64,000 bases of DNA from Rhizobium sp. BT03 (GCF_030053155.1 NZ_CP125640.1:1674001-1738000); one strand, 5' to 3'. Counted from the first letter of the stretch, positions 38,553-48,074 are shown. Numbers and translations are program-made. Notes: generated by a model from the sequence alone, not told the origin.

Positions 38553-39339
38553 CTGCTAAGGATCGAAGCCGGGCATAGGCGGCCCGGCCATTGTTGAAAT
38601 CGTCGACGAGAGGGGAGAACTTGTGGCTCCCCTCTTCGTGCATGATGAGGGCCGCGCGCAGCGACAGCCGCGCCCGCGAGCCCTTGATACCAGTCACCAG
38701 GATCCGCACGGCGTTTTCGCCGGGGCGCGGATGGATGGCGGTGATTTCGATGCCGCCGAAGCGCCGTCCGCAGGCAGTAACGATCTCGGCGATCGATTCG
38801 GGTCTGGCGATCAGCGACAACTGCCCGCCTGGGATCATGATCGCGCCCGCCGTGCGGATCCAGCGTTCGAATAGGCCGTCGGTCATCGCATGGGCTTCGG
38901 CCTTCAGCGCATCCGGCGTGCGCCGGTCACCGGCGTGGTTGAAGGGCGGGTTCATGATGACGTGGTGGAAGCTCTCATCGAGGAGGCCGGCATCGTTGCG
39001 CGCCTTGGCCGTCAGCGTCACATCGGCCTCGACGACGCTGACGCGGGCGGCAAGATGGGCATTTTCGGGCAGGAGGATGCTGCGGCGGGCATAATCGGCC
39101 ATTTCGGCCGAACGCTCGAAGAGCACCACCTCAGCATCGGCAAGCCGCGAGGCGACGGCAAGGCCGGCCGCACCGGCGCCGGCGCCGAGATCGGCGACCC
39201 TGACCGGCCGGTCGTCGGCGACGAGGGCGGCAAGCAGCATCGCGTCCATGCCGGCACGATGGCCCCTGCCCTTCGGCTGCACCAGATGGAAGGCGCCGCG
39301 ATGGAAGGCATCGATGGTTTGGGCAGGCTCGCCGGTCAT
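38542..39339 (-). CDS. Methyltransferase, tRNA1(Val) N6-adenine type
   Basis: A 265-residue SAM-dependent enzyme. The SAM loop is [15 protein letters not shown] near residue 50, and the catalytic N6-adenine motif is [10 protein letters not shown] near residue 130. That NPPF motif plus the early [11 protein letters not shown] resembles the tRNA1(Val) A37 methyltransferase TrmN6/YfiC. The 3' ends of this gene and mntH overlap by 11 bp. The next gene, DUF2007, is 7 bp upstream on the same strand, so they may be an operon. The substrate is not proven. Confidence 0.85.
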   Translation of the reverse strand: MTGEPAQTIDAFHRGAFHLVQPKGRGHRAGMDAMLLAALVADDRPVRVADLGAGAGAAGLAVASRLADAEVVLFERSAEMADYARRSILLPENAHLAARVSVVEADVTLTAKARNDAGLLDESFHHVIMNPPFNHAGDRRTPDALKAEAHAMTDGLFERWIRTAGAIMIPGGQLSLIARPESIAEIVTACGRRFGGIEITAIHPRPGENAVRILVTGIKGSRARLSLRAALIMHEEGSHKFSPLVDDFNNGRAAYARLRSLAASR

Positions 39340-39346
39340 CGCCTGC

Positions 39347-39574
39347 TCACGTCCTGTCGCGCAATTCGCCGCCGAGACCGGCGTCGATCAGGATGCGGCG
39401 CGCCTGATCGGCCATCTCCTCATCCACCAGCAGACGGCGCGGCAGCATGCCGAGCGAACCTTCCAGCACGCTCATGCCCTGATCGGCAATGAAGCAGTGA
39501 ATTCCGGCATCCTTCATCAAGCTCTCGGCAAAGGACAGCAGAACGGGGTCGTTGGCGCGGATAAGTTCATGCAT
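39347..39574 (-). CDS. DUF2007 domain protein
   Basis: A 75-residue single-domain protein of the DUF2007 (putative signal transducing) family: MHELIRANDPVLLSFAESLMKDAGI, LGMLPRRLLVDEE, ADQARRILIDAG. ATG 39574 with GGAAGG further upstream was taken as the start. It shares a short divergent promoter region with the polyprenyl synthase gene and appears to be co-transcribed with the downstream methyltransferase gene. Function unknown. Confidence 0.85.
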   Translation of the reverse strand: MHELIRANDPVLLSFAESLMKDAGIHCFIADQGMSVLEGSLGMLPRRLLVDEEMADQARRILIDAGLGGELRDRT

Positions 39575-39682
39575 TTGCCGTCGTTTTCCTTCCAATTTCG
39601 CCCTGCGCGACAATTCACCCCTTGCCGCGTCCATCGCCCCTTTCTATTGTCAGATGCAAAGAATGAACAGGAGTCCGGGTCG

Positions 39683-40699
39683 TTGGGCGTGGTCATACCG
39701 CTTGAAGAAAGCAAAAACAAACTGGCATCCATCAAGCCATTGGTCGATCTCACCAGGGCGGATATGGAGCGGGTGAACCAGCTCATTCTGTCCAAGGCCG
39801 GCTCCGACGTGCAGATGATCCCCGAAGTGGCGAACCATCTGATCTCCTCGGGCGGCAAGCGGCTGCGGCCGATGCTGACGCTGGCGTCCGCCTCGCTGTT
39901 CGACTACCGGGGCGAAAACCACGTCAAGCTCGCCACCTCGGTCGAGTTCATGCACACCGCAACGCTGCTGCATGACGATGTCGTCGACGAAAGCGACCTG
40001 CGCCGCGGCAAATCGACGGCGCGGATGATTTGGGGCAACCAGGCAAGCGTGCTGGTCGGCGACTTCCTGCTCGGCCAGGCCTTCCGCATGATGGTCGATG
40101 TCGGCTCGCTCGATGCGCTCGACGTCCTGTCTTCCGCCGCCTGCATCATTGCCGAAGGCGAAGTGCTGCAGCTTTCCGTCGCCAAGAACATGGAGACGAC
40201 CGAGGACGATTATCTTTCCGTCATCCGCGCCAAGACGGCGGCCCTCTTTGCCGCCGCCGCCGAAGTCGGGCCGATCGTCGCCGAGGCAGGCAAATCCGGC
40301 CGCAACGCGCTGAAATCCTACGGCATGAATCTGGGGCTCGCCTTCCAGCTCGTCGACGACGCGCTCGACTACGGCGGCAAGGCGGCCGATCTCGGCAAGA
40401 ATGTCGGCGACGATTTCCGCGAGGGCAAGATCACTCTGCCGGTCATTCTCGCCTATCGCCGCGGCACCGAGGACGAGCGCGCCTTCTGGCGCGATGCGAT
40501 CGAAGCCGGCAACAGCACCGACGCCAACCTCGAAAAAGCGCTGGGACTGATCACCAAATACGGGACACTCGCCGACACGATCGGCCGGGCCGTCCATTAC
40601 GGCACGATCGCAAGGGACGCGCTTGCGCCGCTTCCCGATACGGTATGGAAATCCTCCCTGATGGAAGTGATCGACTTCTGCATCGAGCGCGTCAATTGA
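39683..40699 (+). CDS. ispB: Polyprenyl diphosphate synthase (octaprenyl/decaprenyl)
   Basis: A 338-residue trans-prenyl synthase that makes the long side chain of ubiquinone. The first Asp-rich motif LLHDDVVDESDLRRG and the second LVDDALDYGG are both intact, as is GGKRLRPML. The start appears to be TTG 39683: CAGGAG lies about 9 bases upstream, while GTG 39689 would be 15 away and no in-frame ATG fits. Chain length cannot be read off; rhizobia mostly use Q10, which would make it a decaprenyl synthase. It is divergent from the DUF2007 gene. Confidence 0.93.
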   Translation: MGVVIPLEESKNKLASIKPLVDLTRADMERVNQLILSKAGSDVQMIPEVANHLISSGGKRLRPMLTLASASLFDYRGENHVKLATSVEFMHTATLLHDDVVDESDLRRGKSTARMIWGNQASVLVGDFLLGQAFRMMVDVGSLDALDVLSSAACIIAEGEVLQLSVAKNMETTEDDYLSVIRAKTAALFAAAAEVGPIVAEAGKSGRNALKSYGMNLGLAFQLVDDALDYGGKAADLGKNVGDDFREGKITLPVILAYRRGTEDERAFWRDAIEAGNSTDANLEKALGLITKYGTLADTIGRAVHYGTIARDALAPLPDTVWKSSLMEVIDFCIERVN

Positions 40700-40832
40700 T
40701 CAAACGTCCTTGATCGCAGGCTGAATTTCTTGCGGCGCCGCTTCAAAAAAGCCATCCTGTTGTGAATCAGTGAGCACAACTGATTTTTGCGGCCGGCACA
40801 TTGTCGGGACGCTGTCGAAGAAAGGTTTCCTA

Positions 40833-42665
40833 ATGCGGCAGAGATTTGCCATCCGTCTTCTTACGAGCGCAGCGCTTGCCGCTGTTCTTTCGCTCAGCGG
40901 TGTCGGCGGCGTGAGTGCCGAGGATGCAGCCAAGCCGGGCGATGCGGAGAAGACCGATAGCTTCAATGCCGACAGCGTCACCACTTTCTCCGGCGCCTTC
41001 CTTGCGGCGCGCACGGCCGATGTCGATCATGACTATGAAACGGCGATCGAACTCTACAAGAAAGCGCTGCAGATCGAGCCCGGCAATCCCGAGATTCGCC
41101 AGCGGCTGATGATCTCGCTGCTGCTCAACGGCGACATCAAGGAAGGCGTCAAATATGCCAACGACCTGAAGGCAGACCCTTCCGTCGAGCGCATCACCAC
41201 GATCGTGCGCGGCATGGATGCCGTGCGCCGCGACGACTACAAGACCGCCGAGGCCATCCTCAAATATAAGGGGCCGAACGATCTCGACCGGATGATGAAC
41301 GACCTGCTGCTCGCCTGGGCCCGGGTCGGTGCCGGCCGCGGCAAGGAAGCGCTCGCCATGGTCGAGAAGATGAAGGGGCCGGACTGGGTCCGCATCTTCC
41401 AGAATTACAATGCCGGCGCGATCGCCATCGCCACCGGCGACGTCAAATCCGCCCGCAAGCATCTGAACGATGCCGTGCTCGACAAGGAAGGGGGTGCGAC
41501 GGCGCCCGATACCTTCATGCGCGCGGTGATGGCGCTTGCCCGTCTCGAAGCGACACAAGGCAACAAGCAGAAGGCGCTCGACGCCGTGTCCGTCGGCGAC
41601 AATCTGCTGCCGAACTATGCGCCGCTGAACGCGCTGCGCGACAGTATCGAAAAGGATGAGAAGCAGGAGCAGCAGGTCAAGACGGCTGAAGAAGGCGCTG
41701 CCGGCGTGCTGTTTTCGGTCGGCGGGGCGCTGAACCGCGACGGCGCCGAGGATATCGTCTCGCTTTATCTGCAGACCGCCAATGCGCTCGACCCGAACAG
41801 CGCCGATACGCTGGTGCTGCTCGGCGGCATCGCCGAGAAGCAGAACCAGATGGACCGCGCCATCGCGCTCTACAAGAAGGTGCCGGAGAATTCGCCGATG
41901 CGGCGCATCTCCGAGCTGCAGCTCGGCCTCGCCCTTGCCCAGGGCGGCAAGGTGGACGAGGCGCGCAAGCACCTGCAGGCGTTGATCGCCTCCGACCCGA
42001 AGGACATCCGCAGCTATCTCGCCTATGGCAGCGTGCTCTCCGACGCCAAGGACTATGAGGCGATGGCCGCCAATTACGACAAGGCCGTCGAAGTGATCGG
42101 CCCCTTTCCCGGCCGCCCCAACTGGAGCGTCTTCTTCCAGCGCGGCATCGCCTATGAGCGGCTGAAGAAGTGGGACCAGGCGGAGCCGAATTTCCGCAAG
42201 GCGCTGGAGCTCAATCCCGATCAGCCGCAGGTGCTGAACTATCTCGGCTATTCCTGGATCGACATGAACCGCAACCTCGATGAAGGTCTCGGCATGATCA
42301 AGAAGGCCGTCGAGCTTCGCCCGGACGATGGCTACATCATCGATTCGCTCGGCTGGGCCTATTTCCGCCTCAACCGTTTCGACGATGCCGTCGACGAATT
42401 GGAGCGGGCAGCCCAGATCAAGGCCGGCGACGCGACGATCAACGACCATCTCGGCGACGCCTACTGGCGCGTCGGCCGCAAGCTCGAGGCCGTCTATCAG
42501 TGGAACCGGGCGCTTGCCTCCGAGCCTGAGGCCGCCGAAATTCCGAAGATCAAGGACAAGGTCGCCAACGGCCTGCCTCCTGTCAGCGACGATGCCAAGG
42601 CGGCCGACAAGAAGCAGCCGGATCCGGCTCCGGTTACCCCGCCGCCGGTCGACAAGAAATCCTGA
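40833..42665 (+). CDS. Exported tetratricopeptide-repeat protein
   Basis: A 610-residue TPR protein. A signal peptide (RLLTSAALAAVLSLSGVGGVSAE) precedes repeat helices. Canonical TPRs are visible near residues 45-90 (YETAIELYKKALQIEPGNPEI) and in the second half (AEPNFRKALELNPDQPQVLNYLGYSW; DDAVDELERAAQIKAGDATIN). A Pro-rich tail (APVTPPPVDKKS) ends it. ATG 40833 has AAAGG 7 bases upstream; an upstream ATG at 40770 would remove the signal peptide from the N-terminus. It probably acts in the periplasm or outer envelope as a scaffold. The stop is 12 bp before ispE, on the same strand. Confidence 0.88.
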   Translation: MRQRFAIRLLTSAALAAVLSLSGVGGVSAEDAAKPGDAEKTDSFNADSVTTFSGAFLAARTADVDHDYETAIELYKKALQIEPGNPEIRQRLMISLLLNGDIKEGVKYANDLKADPSVERITTIVRGMDAVRRDDYKTAEAILKYKGPNDLDRMMNDLLLAWARVGAGRGKEALAMVEKMKGPDWVRIFQNYNAGAIAIATGDVKSARKHLNDAVLDKEGGATAPDTFMRAVMALARLEATQGNKQKALDAVSVGDNLLPNYAPLNALRDSIEKDEKQEQQVKTAEEGAAGVLFSVGGALNRDGAEDIVSLYLQTANALDPNSADTLVLLGGIAEKQNQMDRAIALYKKVPENSPMRRISELQLGLALAQGGKVDEARKHLQALIASDPKDIRSYLAYGSVLSDAKDYEAMAANYDKAVEVIGPFPGRPNWSVFFQRGIAYERLKKWDQAEPNFRKALELNPDQPQVLNYLGYSWIDMNRNLDEGLGMIKKAVELRPDDGYIIDSLGWAYFRLNRFDDAVDELERAAQIKAGDATINDHLGDAYWRVGRKLEAVYQWNRALASEPEAAEIPKIKDKVANGLPPVSDDAKAADKKQPDPAPVTPPPVDKKS

Positions 42666-42677
42666 CGGGCGGCAAAC

Positions 42678-43574
42678 ATGCCTGAAGAGGGCCTGGCCGA
42701 GGCTTTCGGCGTCACCGAAGCGGCGCGCGCGAAAATCAACCTCGCTTTGCATGTGACGGGCCAGCGGCCGGATGGCTACCATCTGCTCGATATGCTGGTG
42801 ACCTTCGCCGATTGCGGCGACCGGCTGGGCTTCCTGCCCTCACAGGCAGACGCCTTCACCCTGTCGGGCCGTTTCGGCGAGACGCTTGCCGGCGACGGCG
42901 GCACCAATCTGGTGCTGCGGGCCCGCGATCTCCTGCGCGAGGAACTCGGCGCCCTCGCCTTCCCTGTCCATATCCACCTGGAAAAGAACCTGCCTGTTGC
43001 CTCCGGCATCGGCGGCGGCTCGGCCGATGCGGCCGCAACGTTGCGCGGGCTGATGCGGCTGTGGGGCATGACCCTGCCGGTGGAGACGCTTGCCGGCCTG
43101 GCGCTGAAGCTCGGCGCCGATGTGCCGATGTGTTTTGAAAGCCGGCCGCTGGTCGCCCGCGGCATCGGCGAACAGATCGAAGCCGTGCCTGGTCTGCCGG
43201 CCTTTGCCATGGTGCTCGCCAATCCGCTGAAGGGCGTTTCGACGCCCGAGGTCTTCCGCCGGCTGGCGGCAAAGAACAATCCGGCTCTGAGCCTCGCTCC
43301 GGCTCTTGCCGGCAGTGCCGACTGGCTTGACGTGATTGCTGCTGCCCGCAACGACCTGGAGCCGCCGGCGCGCGAAATCCTGCCGGAGATTTCGGAGATC
43401 GCGGCGATACTGCAGGCGCGCGGCGCCCTGCTCACCCGCATGTCCGGCTCCGGCGCCACCTGTTTCGGCATCTTTGCCACCATGGCGGCGGCGCAAGAGG
43501 CGGCGGCCGCTCTTCACGGCGAGCGGCCCGGCTGGTATGTCCAGGCGACGGAAACCGTTTCGGGAGGCAGGTGA
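42678..43574 (+). CDS. ispE: 4-diphosphocytidyl-2-C-methyl-D-erythritol kinase
   Basis: A 298-residue GHMP kinase of the MEP isoprenoid pathway. The N-terminal segment AARAKINLALHVTGQRPDGYHLLD and the ATP-binding loop LPVASGIGGGSADAAATLRG are diagnostic, and the C-terminal MSGSGATCFG motif is present. It is 12 bp downstream of the TPR gene. Its TGA stop overlaps the moaB ATG by one base, so it is co-translated in an operon. Confidence 0.95.
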   Translation: MPEEGLAEAFGVTEAARAKINLALHVTGQRPDGYHLLDMLVTFADCGDRLGFLPSQADAFTLSGRFGETLAGDGGTNLVLRARDLLREELGALAFPVHIHLEKNLPVASGIGGGSADAAATLRGLMRLWGMTLPVETLAGLALKLGADVPMCFESRPLVARGIGEQIEAVPGLPAFAMVLANPLKGVSTPEVFRRLAAKNNPALSLAPALAGSADWLDVIAAARNDLEPPAREILPEISEIAAILQARGALLTRMSGSGATCFGIFATMAAAQEAAAALHGERPGWYVQATETVSGGR

Positions 43575-44125
43575 TGGCAGGTCTGGACGAAAAGCGGCCC
43601 TTCATCGCCGTCGGCATTGCGATTCTCACCGTCTCGGATACGCGCACGCAGGAGACGGACAAGTCAGGCGATACGCTGGCGGCACGGATCGCCGAAGCCG
43701 GTCACCGGCTGGTCGACCGGGCGATCGTACCTGACGACCGGGACACAATCGCCGCGCAGGTGAAGGCCTGGACCGAACGAGACGACATCGACGTCGTTAT
43801 CACCACAGGCGGCACCGGCTTTACCGGCCGCGATGTGACGCCCGAGGCGCTGGAACCTTTGTTCGAAAAGCGCATGGACGGCTTTTCCGCCGTTTTCCAC
43901 CGCATTTCCTATGAGAAGATCGGCACGGCGACGATCCAGTCGCGCGCCACGGCGGGCGTTGCCAACGCCACCTTCATCTTCGCCCTGCCGGGCTCGCCCG
44001 GCGCCTGCCGGGATGCCTGGGACGGCATTCTGAAAGGGCAGCTCGATTACCGCAGCGTTCCCTGCAATTTCGTCGAGATCATGCCGCGTCTGGACGAGCA
44101 CCTGAAACGCGGCGCCAAGACATAA
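43574..44125 (+). CDS. moaB: Molybdenum cofactor biosynthesis protein B
   Basis: A 183-residue MoaB/MogA-type protein with the molybdopterin-binding signature ITTGGTGFTGRDVTPEAL near residue 75 and SRATAGV later. Together with MogA/MoeA it acts in molybdate insertion or adenylylation of molybdopterin. ATG 43574 follows GGGAGGCAG and overlaps the ispE stop; a GTG one codon earlier is ignored. A C-terminal basic tail (KRGAKT) ends in repeat-rich sequence. Confidence 0.92.
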   Translation: MAGLDEKRPFIAVGIAILTVSDTRTQETDKSGDTLAARIAEAGHRLVDRAIVPDDRDTIAAQVKAWTERDDIDVVITTGGTGFTGRDVTPEALEPLFEKRMDGFSAVFHRISYEKIGTATIQSRATAGVANATFIFALPGSPGACRDAWDGILKGQLDYRSVPCNFVEIMPRLDEHLKRGAKT

Positions 44126-44127
44126 AG

Positions 44128-44228
44128 CATGTCGCGCAAAAGTGTGCCGCGGTTTTGCTGCAACGACATGCGAGAAAATAAAGAGCTAAAGCGCGGCGAG
44201 CGAATCTGAAAGATCGCGACGCGCTTTA
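44128..44228. repeat. Palindromic repeat (family B relative, copy 3)
   Basis: GCATGTCGCGCAAAAGTGTG..GTTTTGCTGCAACGACATGC is followed by an AAAGAGCTAAAGCGC...GCGACGCGCTTTAG hairpin module. The same two-part unit occurs inverted at 47776-47884. It follows moaB by a few bases. Confidence 0.8.
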
Positions 44229-44250
44229 GGCTGCTTGCTGCCGGCATTGG

Positions 44251-44586
44251 CTATGTGGCAAGCCCCGGCAGAGCGGGCATCGTTTCCCAGCTGTCACCCG
44301 ACAGCAGGATACAGCTGATGCCGTGAACATCCGTGACCACGAGCGTCCAGGTTCCGCTTTCGGCGGCATAGACCTCGAGTACGGCGTTCTGGTTGACCAG
44401 TCCGACCGCTGTCAGCTTTTCAGCGAAGTTCCTGTCGAGGAAATTGACGACATCGGATCGGCCTGCGCAACTGAGCATCGTCTGAGATGCTGCCGAATGC
44501 GGATGCGCGATCACCAATGTCGGCAATATGACGGCCAGCAGGCCGTAGACCATATTGCGTACGCCGTAGATCCTACCGCGTGGCAT
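44251..44586 (-). CDS. Small exported protein of unknown function
   Basis: A 111-residue protein with a signal peptide (YGLLAVILPTLVIAHPHSAASQ) and a folded region of about 80 residues with two cysteines. The pattern NAVLEVYAAESGTWTLVVTDVHGISCILLSGDSW is seen in various small rhizobial exported proteins. A perfect AAAGGAGGTG precedes ATG 44586 by six bases. It is convergent with moaB. No function is known. Confidence 0.75.
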   Translation of the reverse strand: MPRGRIYGVRNMVYGLLAVILPTLVIAHPHSAASQTMLSCAGRSDVVNFLDRNFAEKLTAVGLVNQNAVLEVYAAESGTWTLVVTDVHGISCILLSGDSWETMPALPGLAT

Positions 44587-44775
44587 GACGCACCTCCTTT
44601 CGCCGGGCCCCCGGCAGAAGAGGAGATTGTCGCCGACCTGTTCTGCCGTCCACCGGCACCCATGGCGATCCGATACGAAGCGAGGCGCTTCGGCGGCGCC
44701 ATGGGCGAATTATAGCGCGAAATCCTATTGGGCGCCATCTTTGTGCGATGGAGACCGGCGACTCACATCTTGGAG

Positions 44776-44946
44776 AAAACCCCTCCCCAACCCCTCCCCA
44801 CAAGGGGGAGGGACTAAGCTGTGGTGTCCGGCAGCGATGAAAAGGCGAGGTCTTGCTGGGCTGCTGCCGTTCGACAGACGGTTACGGGAAGCGGTGCGGC
44901 AGGTAGCCCCTCCCCCTTTGTGGCGAGGGGTTGGGGAGGGGTTTTT
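44776..44946. repeat. CCCTCCCC-type inverted repeat (family F, copy 1)
   Basis: AAAACCCCTCCCCAACCCCTC at the left is matched by GAGGGGTTGGGGAGGGGTTTT at the right, around a 120-bp centre with GGGGGAGGG/CCCTCCCCC stems. A related copy is at 52418-52543. Confidence 0.7.
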
Positions 44947-44985
44947 GGGCGGTGGAAACCGGCCAGCCGTGGGATGGCCGAGACC

Positions 44986-45504
44986 TTACCGCGCCGCGCG
45001 CGCCACCCAGGAGGGAATCAGTTCGCTGGCGAGCTTGCGCGGCTTCTGGCCCTTGGCGAATTCGGTAAGAGCCATGCCGCTTCTGGCAGTGGCCAGCGCC
45101 TGGTTCTTCGGCATCAGCAGACCGAGCTCCAGCGGCGGCACGGCGCGGCCGACGCGCTTGAGAAACGGGCGCCGGTAGCCGCGCGAGGCGGTGAAGCGGG
45201 CCGGCAGCTTGTTCAGTGCGATATATTCGGCGATCTCGTCGATCCAGCCGGCCTGAGGCCGGGCGCCCGGCTCGACGAAGAGCAGCCATTCGCCGCGGGC
45301 GGAGCGGACGATGTCCTTGATATCCCATTGCGAATGAAAGCGGCAGCCGGCGGCGTCGGCGACCCGCGAGGTGCCGTCGCGCGAGCCGTGATCGAGCACG
45401 ATCACATCGCTGACGAGTCCCTCCACGGCACCTGCCACCAATACCGACAACGTCTGGGCCAGCTCAGTTTCCTGATCCCGGCATTCGAGAATAACCGTCA
45501 ACAT
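44986..45504 (-). CDS. Short family 2 glycosyltransferase-like protein
   Basis: A 172-residue GT-A-fold protein. The nucleotide-sugar region has VIVLDHGSRDGTSRVADAAGC near residue 35 and then RGEWLLFVEPGARPQAGW, where the Glu-Pro-Gly sits at the usual DXD position. It is much shorter than most family 2 enzymes, with no C-terminal membrane helices. It could be a minimal transferase or a related non-catalytic protein. The start ATG 45504 has poor upstream purines. It is divergent from the radical SAM gene. Confidence 0.72.
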   Translation of the reverse strand: MLTVILECRDQETELAQTLSVLVAGAVEGLVSDVIVLDHGSRDGTSRVADAAGCRFHSQWDIKDIVRSARGEWLLFVEPGARPQAGWIDEIAEYIALNKLPARFTASRGYRRPFLKRVGRAVPPLELGLLMPKNQALATARSGMALTEFAKGQKPRKLASELIPSWVARAAR

Positions 45505-45642
45505 TGCTCATTCATAATGCGCCGCACAAATTTTTGCCAGCGGCGTTTTCCGCATTTTGTTCTTGCATTGTTCTTGTTTTGCGGATAGGAATTTAATCAT
45601 CAAAACGGGCGGAAGCGATGGCTTTTGCCGCGGGAGAATCCG

Positions 45643-46800
45643 ATGAGAGAGCAGTCCCTGGCAGGGCAGGCCGCATTCGCGCCTGCCAATACGGCAGATA
45701 TTGCCGATGCGATGATCGTGTCTTCAGGACTGAGGATCGAGGTCGACCGGCGCCGCGGGCGTGGGGCGGGACTGAACCCGACGGGACGGTTCGAGGCGCT
45801 GCAGCGCGAGACCTTCGACGATGGCTGGCAGACGCTGGAAGAGCTTCCGCCGTTCAAGACCGACGTGCAGATCGAGAAGCCGCGCACCGCCATCACCCGC
45901 AACGAATCGCCGGACATTGGCTTCGACCGCTCGATCAACCCGTATCGCGGCTGCGAGCATGGCTGCATCTATTGCTTCGCCCGGCCGACGCACGCCTATA
46001 TGGGGCTTTCGGCGGGGCTCGATTTCGAGACGAAGCTGTTTGCCAAGCCGGATGCGGCAAAGCTGCTGGAGCGTGAGCTTGCCAAGCCGGGCTACAAGGT
46101 GCGGGCGATCGCGATCGGCACCAATACCGACCCCTATCAGCCGGTCGAGAAGGAGTGGCGCATCATGCGCGGCATTCTCGAAGTGTTGAACAAGGCGAAC
46201 CATCCGGTCTCGATCGTCACCAAGTCGGCGATGATCCTGAGGGATCTCGACATTCTGCAGGAGATGGCGGCGAAGAACCTGGTGCGCGTCGGCATCTCCG
46301 TGACCACGCTCGACCGCAAGCTTGCCCGGACGATGGAGCCGCGCGCCGCCACGCCGCCGCGGCGGCTGGAGACCATTCACACGCTGTCGGAAGCAGGCAT
46401 CCAGACGGCTGTGATGGCCGCACCGCTGATCCCGGCGCTGAACGATCACGAGCTGGAGCGCATCCTCGAATCGGCCAAGGCTGCCGGCGCGGCCGAGGCG
46501 AGCTATGTCATCCTGAGGCTGCCGCTCGAGGTCAGCCCGCTCTTCCGCGACTGGCTGCTGCAGCATTATCCCGATCGCTACCGGCATGTGATGTCGCTGG
46601 TGCGCTCGATGCGCGGCGGCAAGGATTACGATGCCGAATTCGGCAAGCGCATGAAGGGCGCCGGTCCCTATGCCTGGCAGATCGCCCGCCGTTTCGAAAT
46701 GGCTGCAAGACGTTTCGGCCTGACGCGACGCGGCATGCCGCTGCGCGACGATCTGTTCGTGCCACCGGATGGCAGCGGCGTGCAGCTGTCACTGCTCTAG
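45643..46800 (+). CDS. PA0069-type radical SAM protein
   Basis: A 385-residue radical SAM enzyme. The cluster motif is CEHGCIYCF (CxxxCxxC) near residue 110, preceded by NPYRGC, which marks the PA0069/SplB-like group. Segments IAIGTNTDPYQPVEK, ISVTTLDRKLARTMEPRAATP and the C-terminal RFGLTRRGMPLRDDLF fit. ATG 45643 is chosen because GGGAGA lies 6 bases upstream; a TTG at 45625 would also be in frame. The function of this family is unknown. It is separate from any recognised maturase cluster. Confidence 0.9.
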   Translation: MREQSLAGQAAFAPANTADIADAMIVSSGLRIEVDRRRGRGAGLNPTGRFEALQRETFDDGWQTLEELPPFKTDVQIEKPRTAITRNESPDIGFDRSINPYRGCEHGCIYCFARPTHAYMGLSAGLDFETKLFAKPDAAKLLERELAKPGYKVRAIAIGTNTDPYQPVEKEWRIMRGILEVLNKANHPVSIVTKSAMILRDLDILQEMAAKNLVRVGISVTTLDRKLARTMEPRAATPPRRLETIHTLSEAGIQTAVMAAPLIPALNDHELERILESAKAAGAAEASYVILRLPLEVSPLFRDWLLQHYPDRYRHVMSLVRSMRGGKDYDAEFGKRMKGAGPYAWQIARRFEMAARRFGLTRRGMPLRDDLFVPPDGSGVQLSLL

Positions 46801-46813
46801 ACTTTGTTTTTAC

Positions 46814-46881
46814 GCAATTCTTGGCAAAAGCGCTTCGCGCTTTGCCTGGGGAAAACCGCGGCGCACTTTTCCTGGAATTGC
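46814..46881. repeat. Palindromic repeat (family B relative, copy 4)
   Basis: GCAATTC and GAATTGC ends enclose AAAACCGCGGCGCACTTTTCC, related to the CCGGAACCGC/CACTTCC core of family B. It lies in the 46801-47045 gap between the radical SAM and RNase HII genes. Nothing else is seen there. Confidence 0.6.
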
Positions 46882-47045
46882 TTGAAGCTTGCGCATCGGC
46901 CCATCGAAAAACCGCCCTGTTTTCGAGCTCCGAGCGCAATTCCCGCGGATGGCATTGACCGCCACCATCCGCCGGACCCGGTCCCCGAGCGCCGCCCTGA
47001 TCGGGGACTTGCGGGCAATCGGGTTGGCGTGCGAGGTTCAGCCGC

Positions 47046-47735
47046 ATGAGACCTCGCACGCCACCCGATTCTCCCCAGCTTTTCCAAGCGGTTCCCCTGG
47101 TGCCGGACTTCCGGCTGGAGCTCAAAGCCCGCAAAGCCGGCCACTGGCCGGTCGCCGGCGCCGACGAGGCGGGCCGCGGGCCGCTGGCAGGGCCTGTTGT
47201 CGCCGCCGCTGTCATCCTTGATCCGAAGCGCATCCCGGAGGGTCTGAACGACTCCAAGCAGCTTTCGGCGCAACGGCGCGAGGAACTGTTCGTGCAGATC
47301 CTGGCGACCGCCACGGTCTCCATCGCCTCCTCCAGCTCGACGCGGATCGACGAGACGGATATCCGCAAGGCAAGCCTCGACGCCATGCGCCGCGCCATCT
47401 GCAGCCTCGCCGTTCCGGCAAACTACGTGCTGACCGACGGGCTCGACGTGCCGCCCGGCCTCGATTGCCCCGGACAGGCGGTGGTCAAGGGCGACGCCCG
47501 CTCGGTCTCGATCGCCGCCGCCTCGATCGTCGCCAAGGTGACGCGCGACCGGATGATGGCGCGGGCGCATCATGTCTTTCCGGATTACGGCTTTGCCGCC
47601 CATGTCGGCTACGGCACGGCGCAACACCGCGCCGGCATCGAAAAGCTCGGCCCCTGCTCCCTGCACCGGATGAGTTTTCGGCCGCTGCGCAAGGTCGAGG
47701 ATGGTCCTGAGATGGACGAGCTAATTTCGGAATAG
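47046..47735 (+). CDS. rnhB: Ribonuclease HII
   Basis: A 229-residue RNase HII that cuts RNA in RNA-DNA hybrids and at single ribonucleotides. The first catalytic Asp/Glu are in [18 protein letters not shown] near residue 39, the next Asp in [10 protein letters not shown], and [11 protein letters not shown] is near residue 190. An N-terminal extension of about 25 residues precedes the domain. ATG 47046 has GAGG eight bases upstream. Confidence 0.95.
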   Translation: MRPRTPPDSPQLFQAVPLVPDFRLELKARKAGHWPVAGADEAGRGPLAGPVVAAAVILDPKRIPEGLNDSKQLSAQRREELFVQILATATVSIASSSSTRIDETDIRKASLDAMRRAICSLAVPANYVLTDGLDVPPGLDCPGQAVVKGDARSVSIAAASIVAKVTRDRMMARAHHVFPDYGFAAHVGYGTAQHRAGIEKLGPCSLHRMSFRPLRKVEDGPEMDELISE

Positions 47736-47775
47736 TGCGCTTTCAGTAGAAAACCGGGCATGCCGAACACAACGG

Positions 47776-47884
47776 GCTAAAGCGCGTCGCGATCTTTCAG
47801 ATTCGCTCCTTGCGCTTTAGCTCTTTATTTCCTCGCATGTCGTTGCCGCGAGAACCGCTGCACACTTTTGCGCGACATGCTTTA
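47776..47884. repeat. Palindromic repeat (family B relative, copy 5)
   Basis: This is the same two-part unit as at 44128-44228 in reverse orientation: CTAAAGCGCGTCGCGATC... then GCATGTCGTTGCCGCGAGAACC..CACACTTTTGCGCGACATGC. It follows rnhB by 40 bp. Confidence 0.85.
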
Positions 47885-47901
47885 GGTTAAGGAAGTCGGC
47901 G

Positions 47902-47950
47902 CGTCTCGATTCCCTCTTCTCCCCAGCGGGGAGAAGAGGGAATCGAGACG
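47902..47950. repeat. Perfect 23-bp hairpin (family A core)
   Basis: Arms at 47902-47924 (CGTCTCGATTCCCTCTTCTC then CC) and 47928-47950 are exactly complementary around a 3-base loop. The centre equals the CTCCCC/GGGGAG core of family A. A second short hairpin, GACGGGTCT..AGACCCGTC, lies at 47991-48010. Both are between convergent rnhB and atp genes. Confidence 0.8.
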
Positions 47951-48074
47951 TCGCGGCATATCTCCTTCGCCCCGTTTACGGGATCCGAAGGACGGGTCTC
48001 AAGACCCGTCGACCCTGGGGCAGTCGGTTTATCTGCAGCTGATCCTCGGCACGAGACCGCGTCATCTGCAAAAG

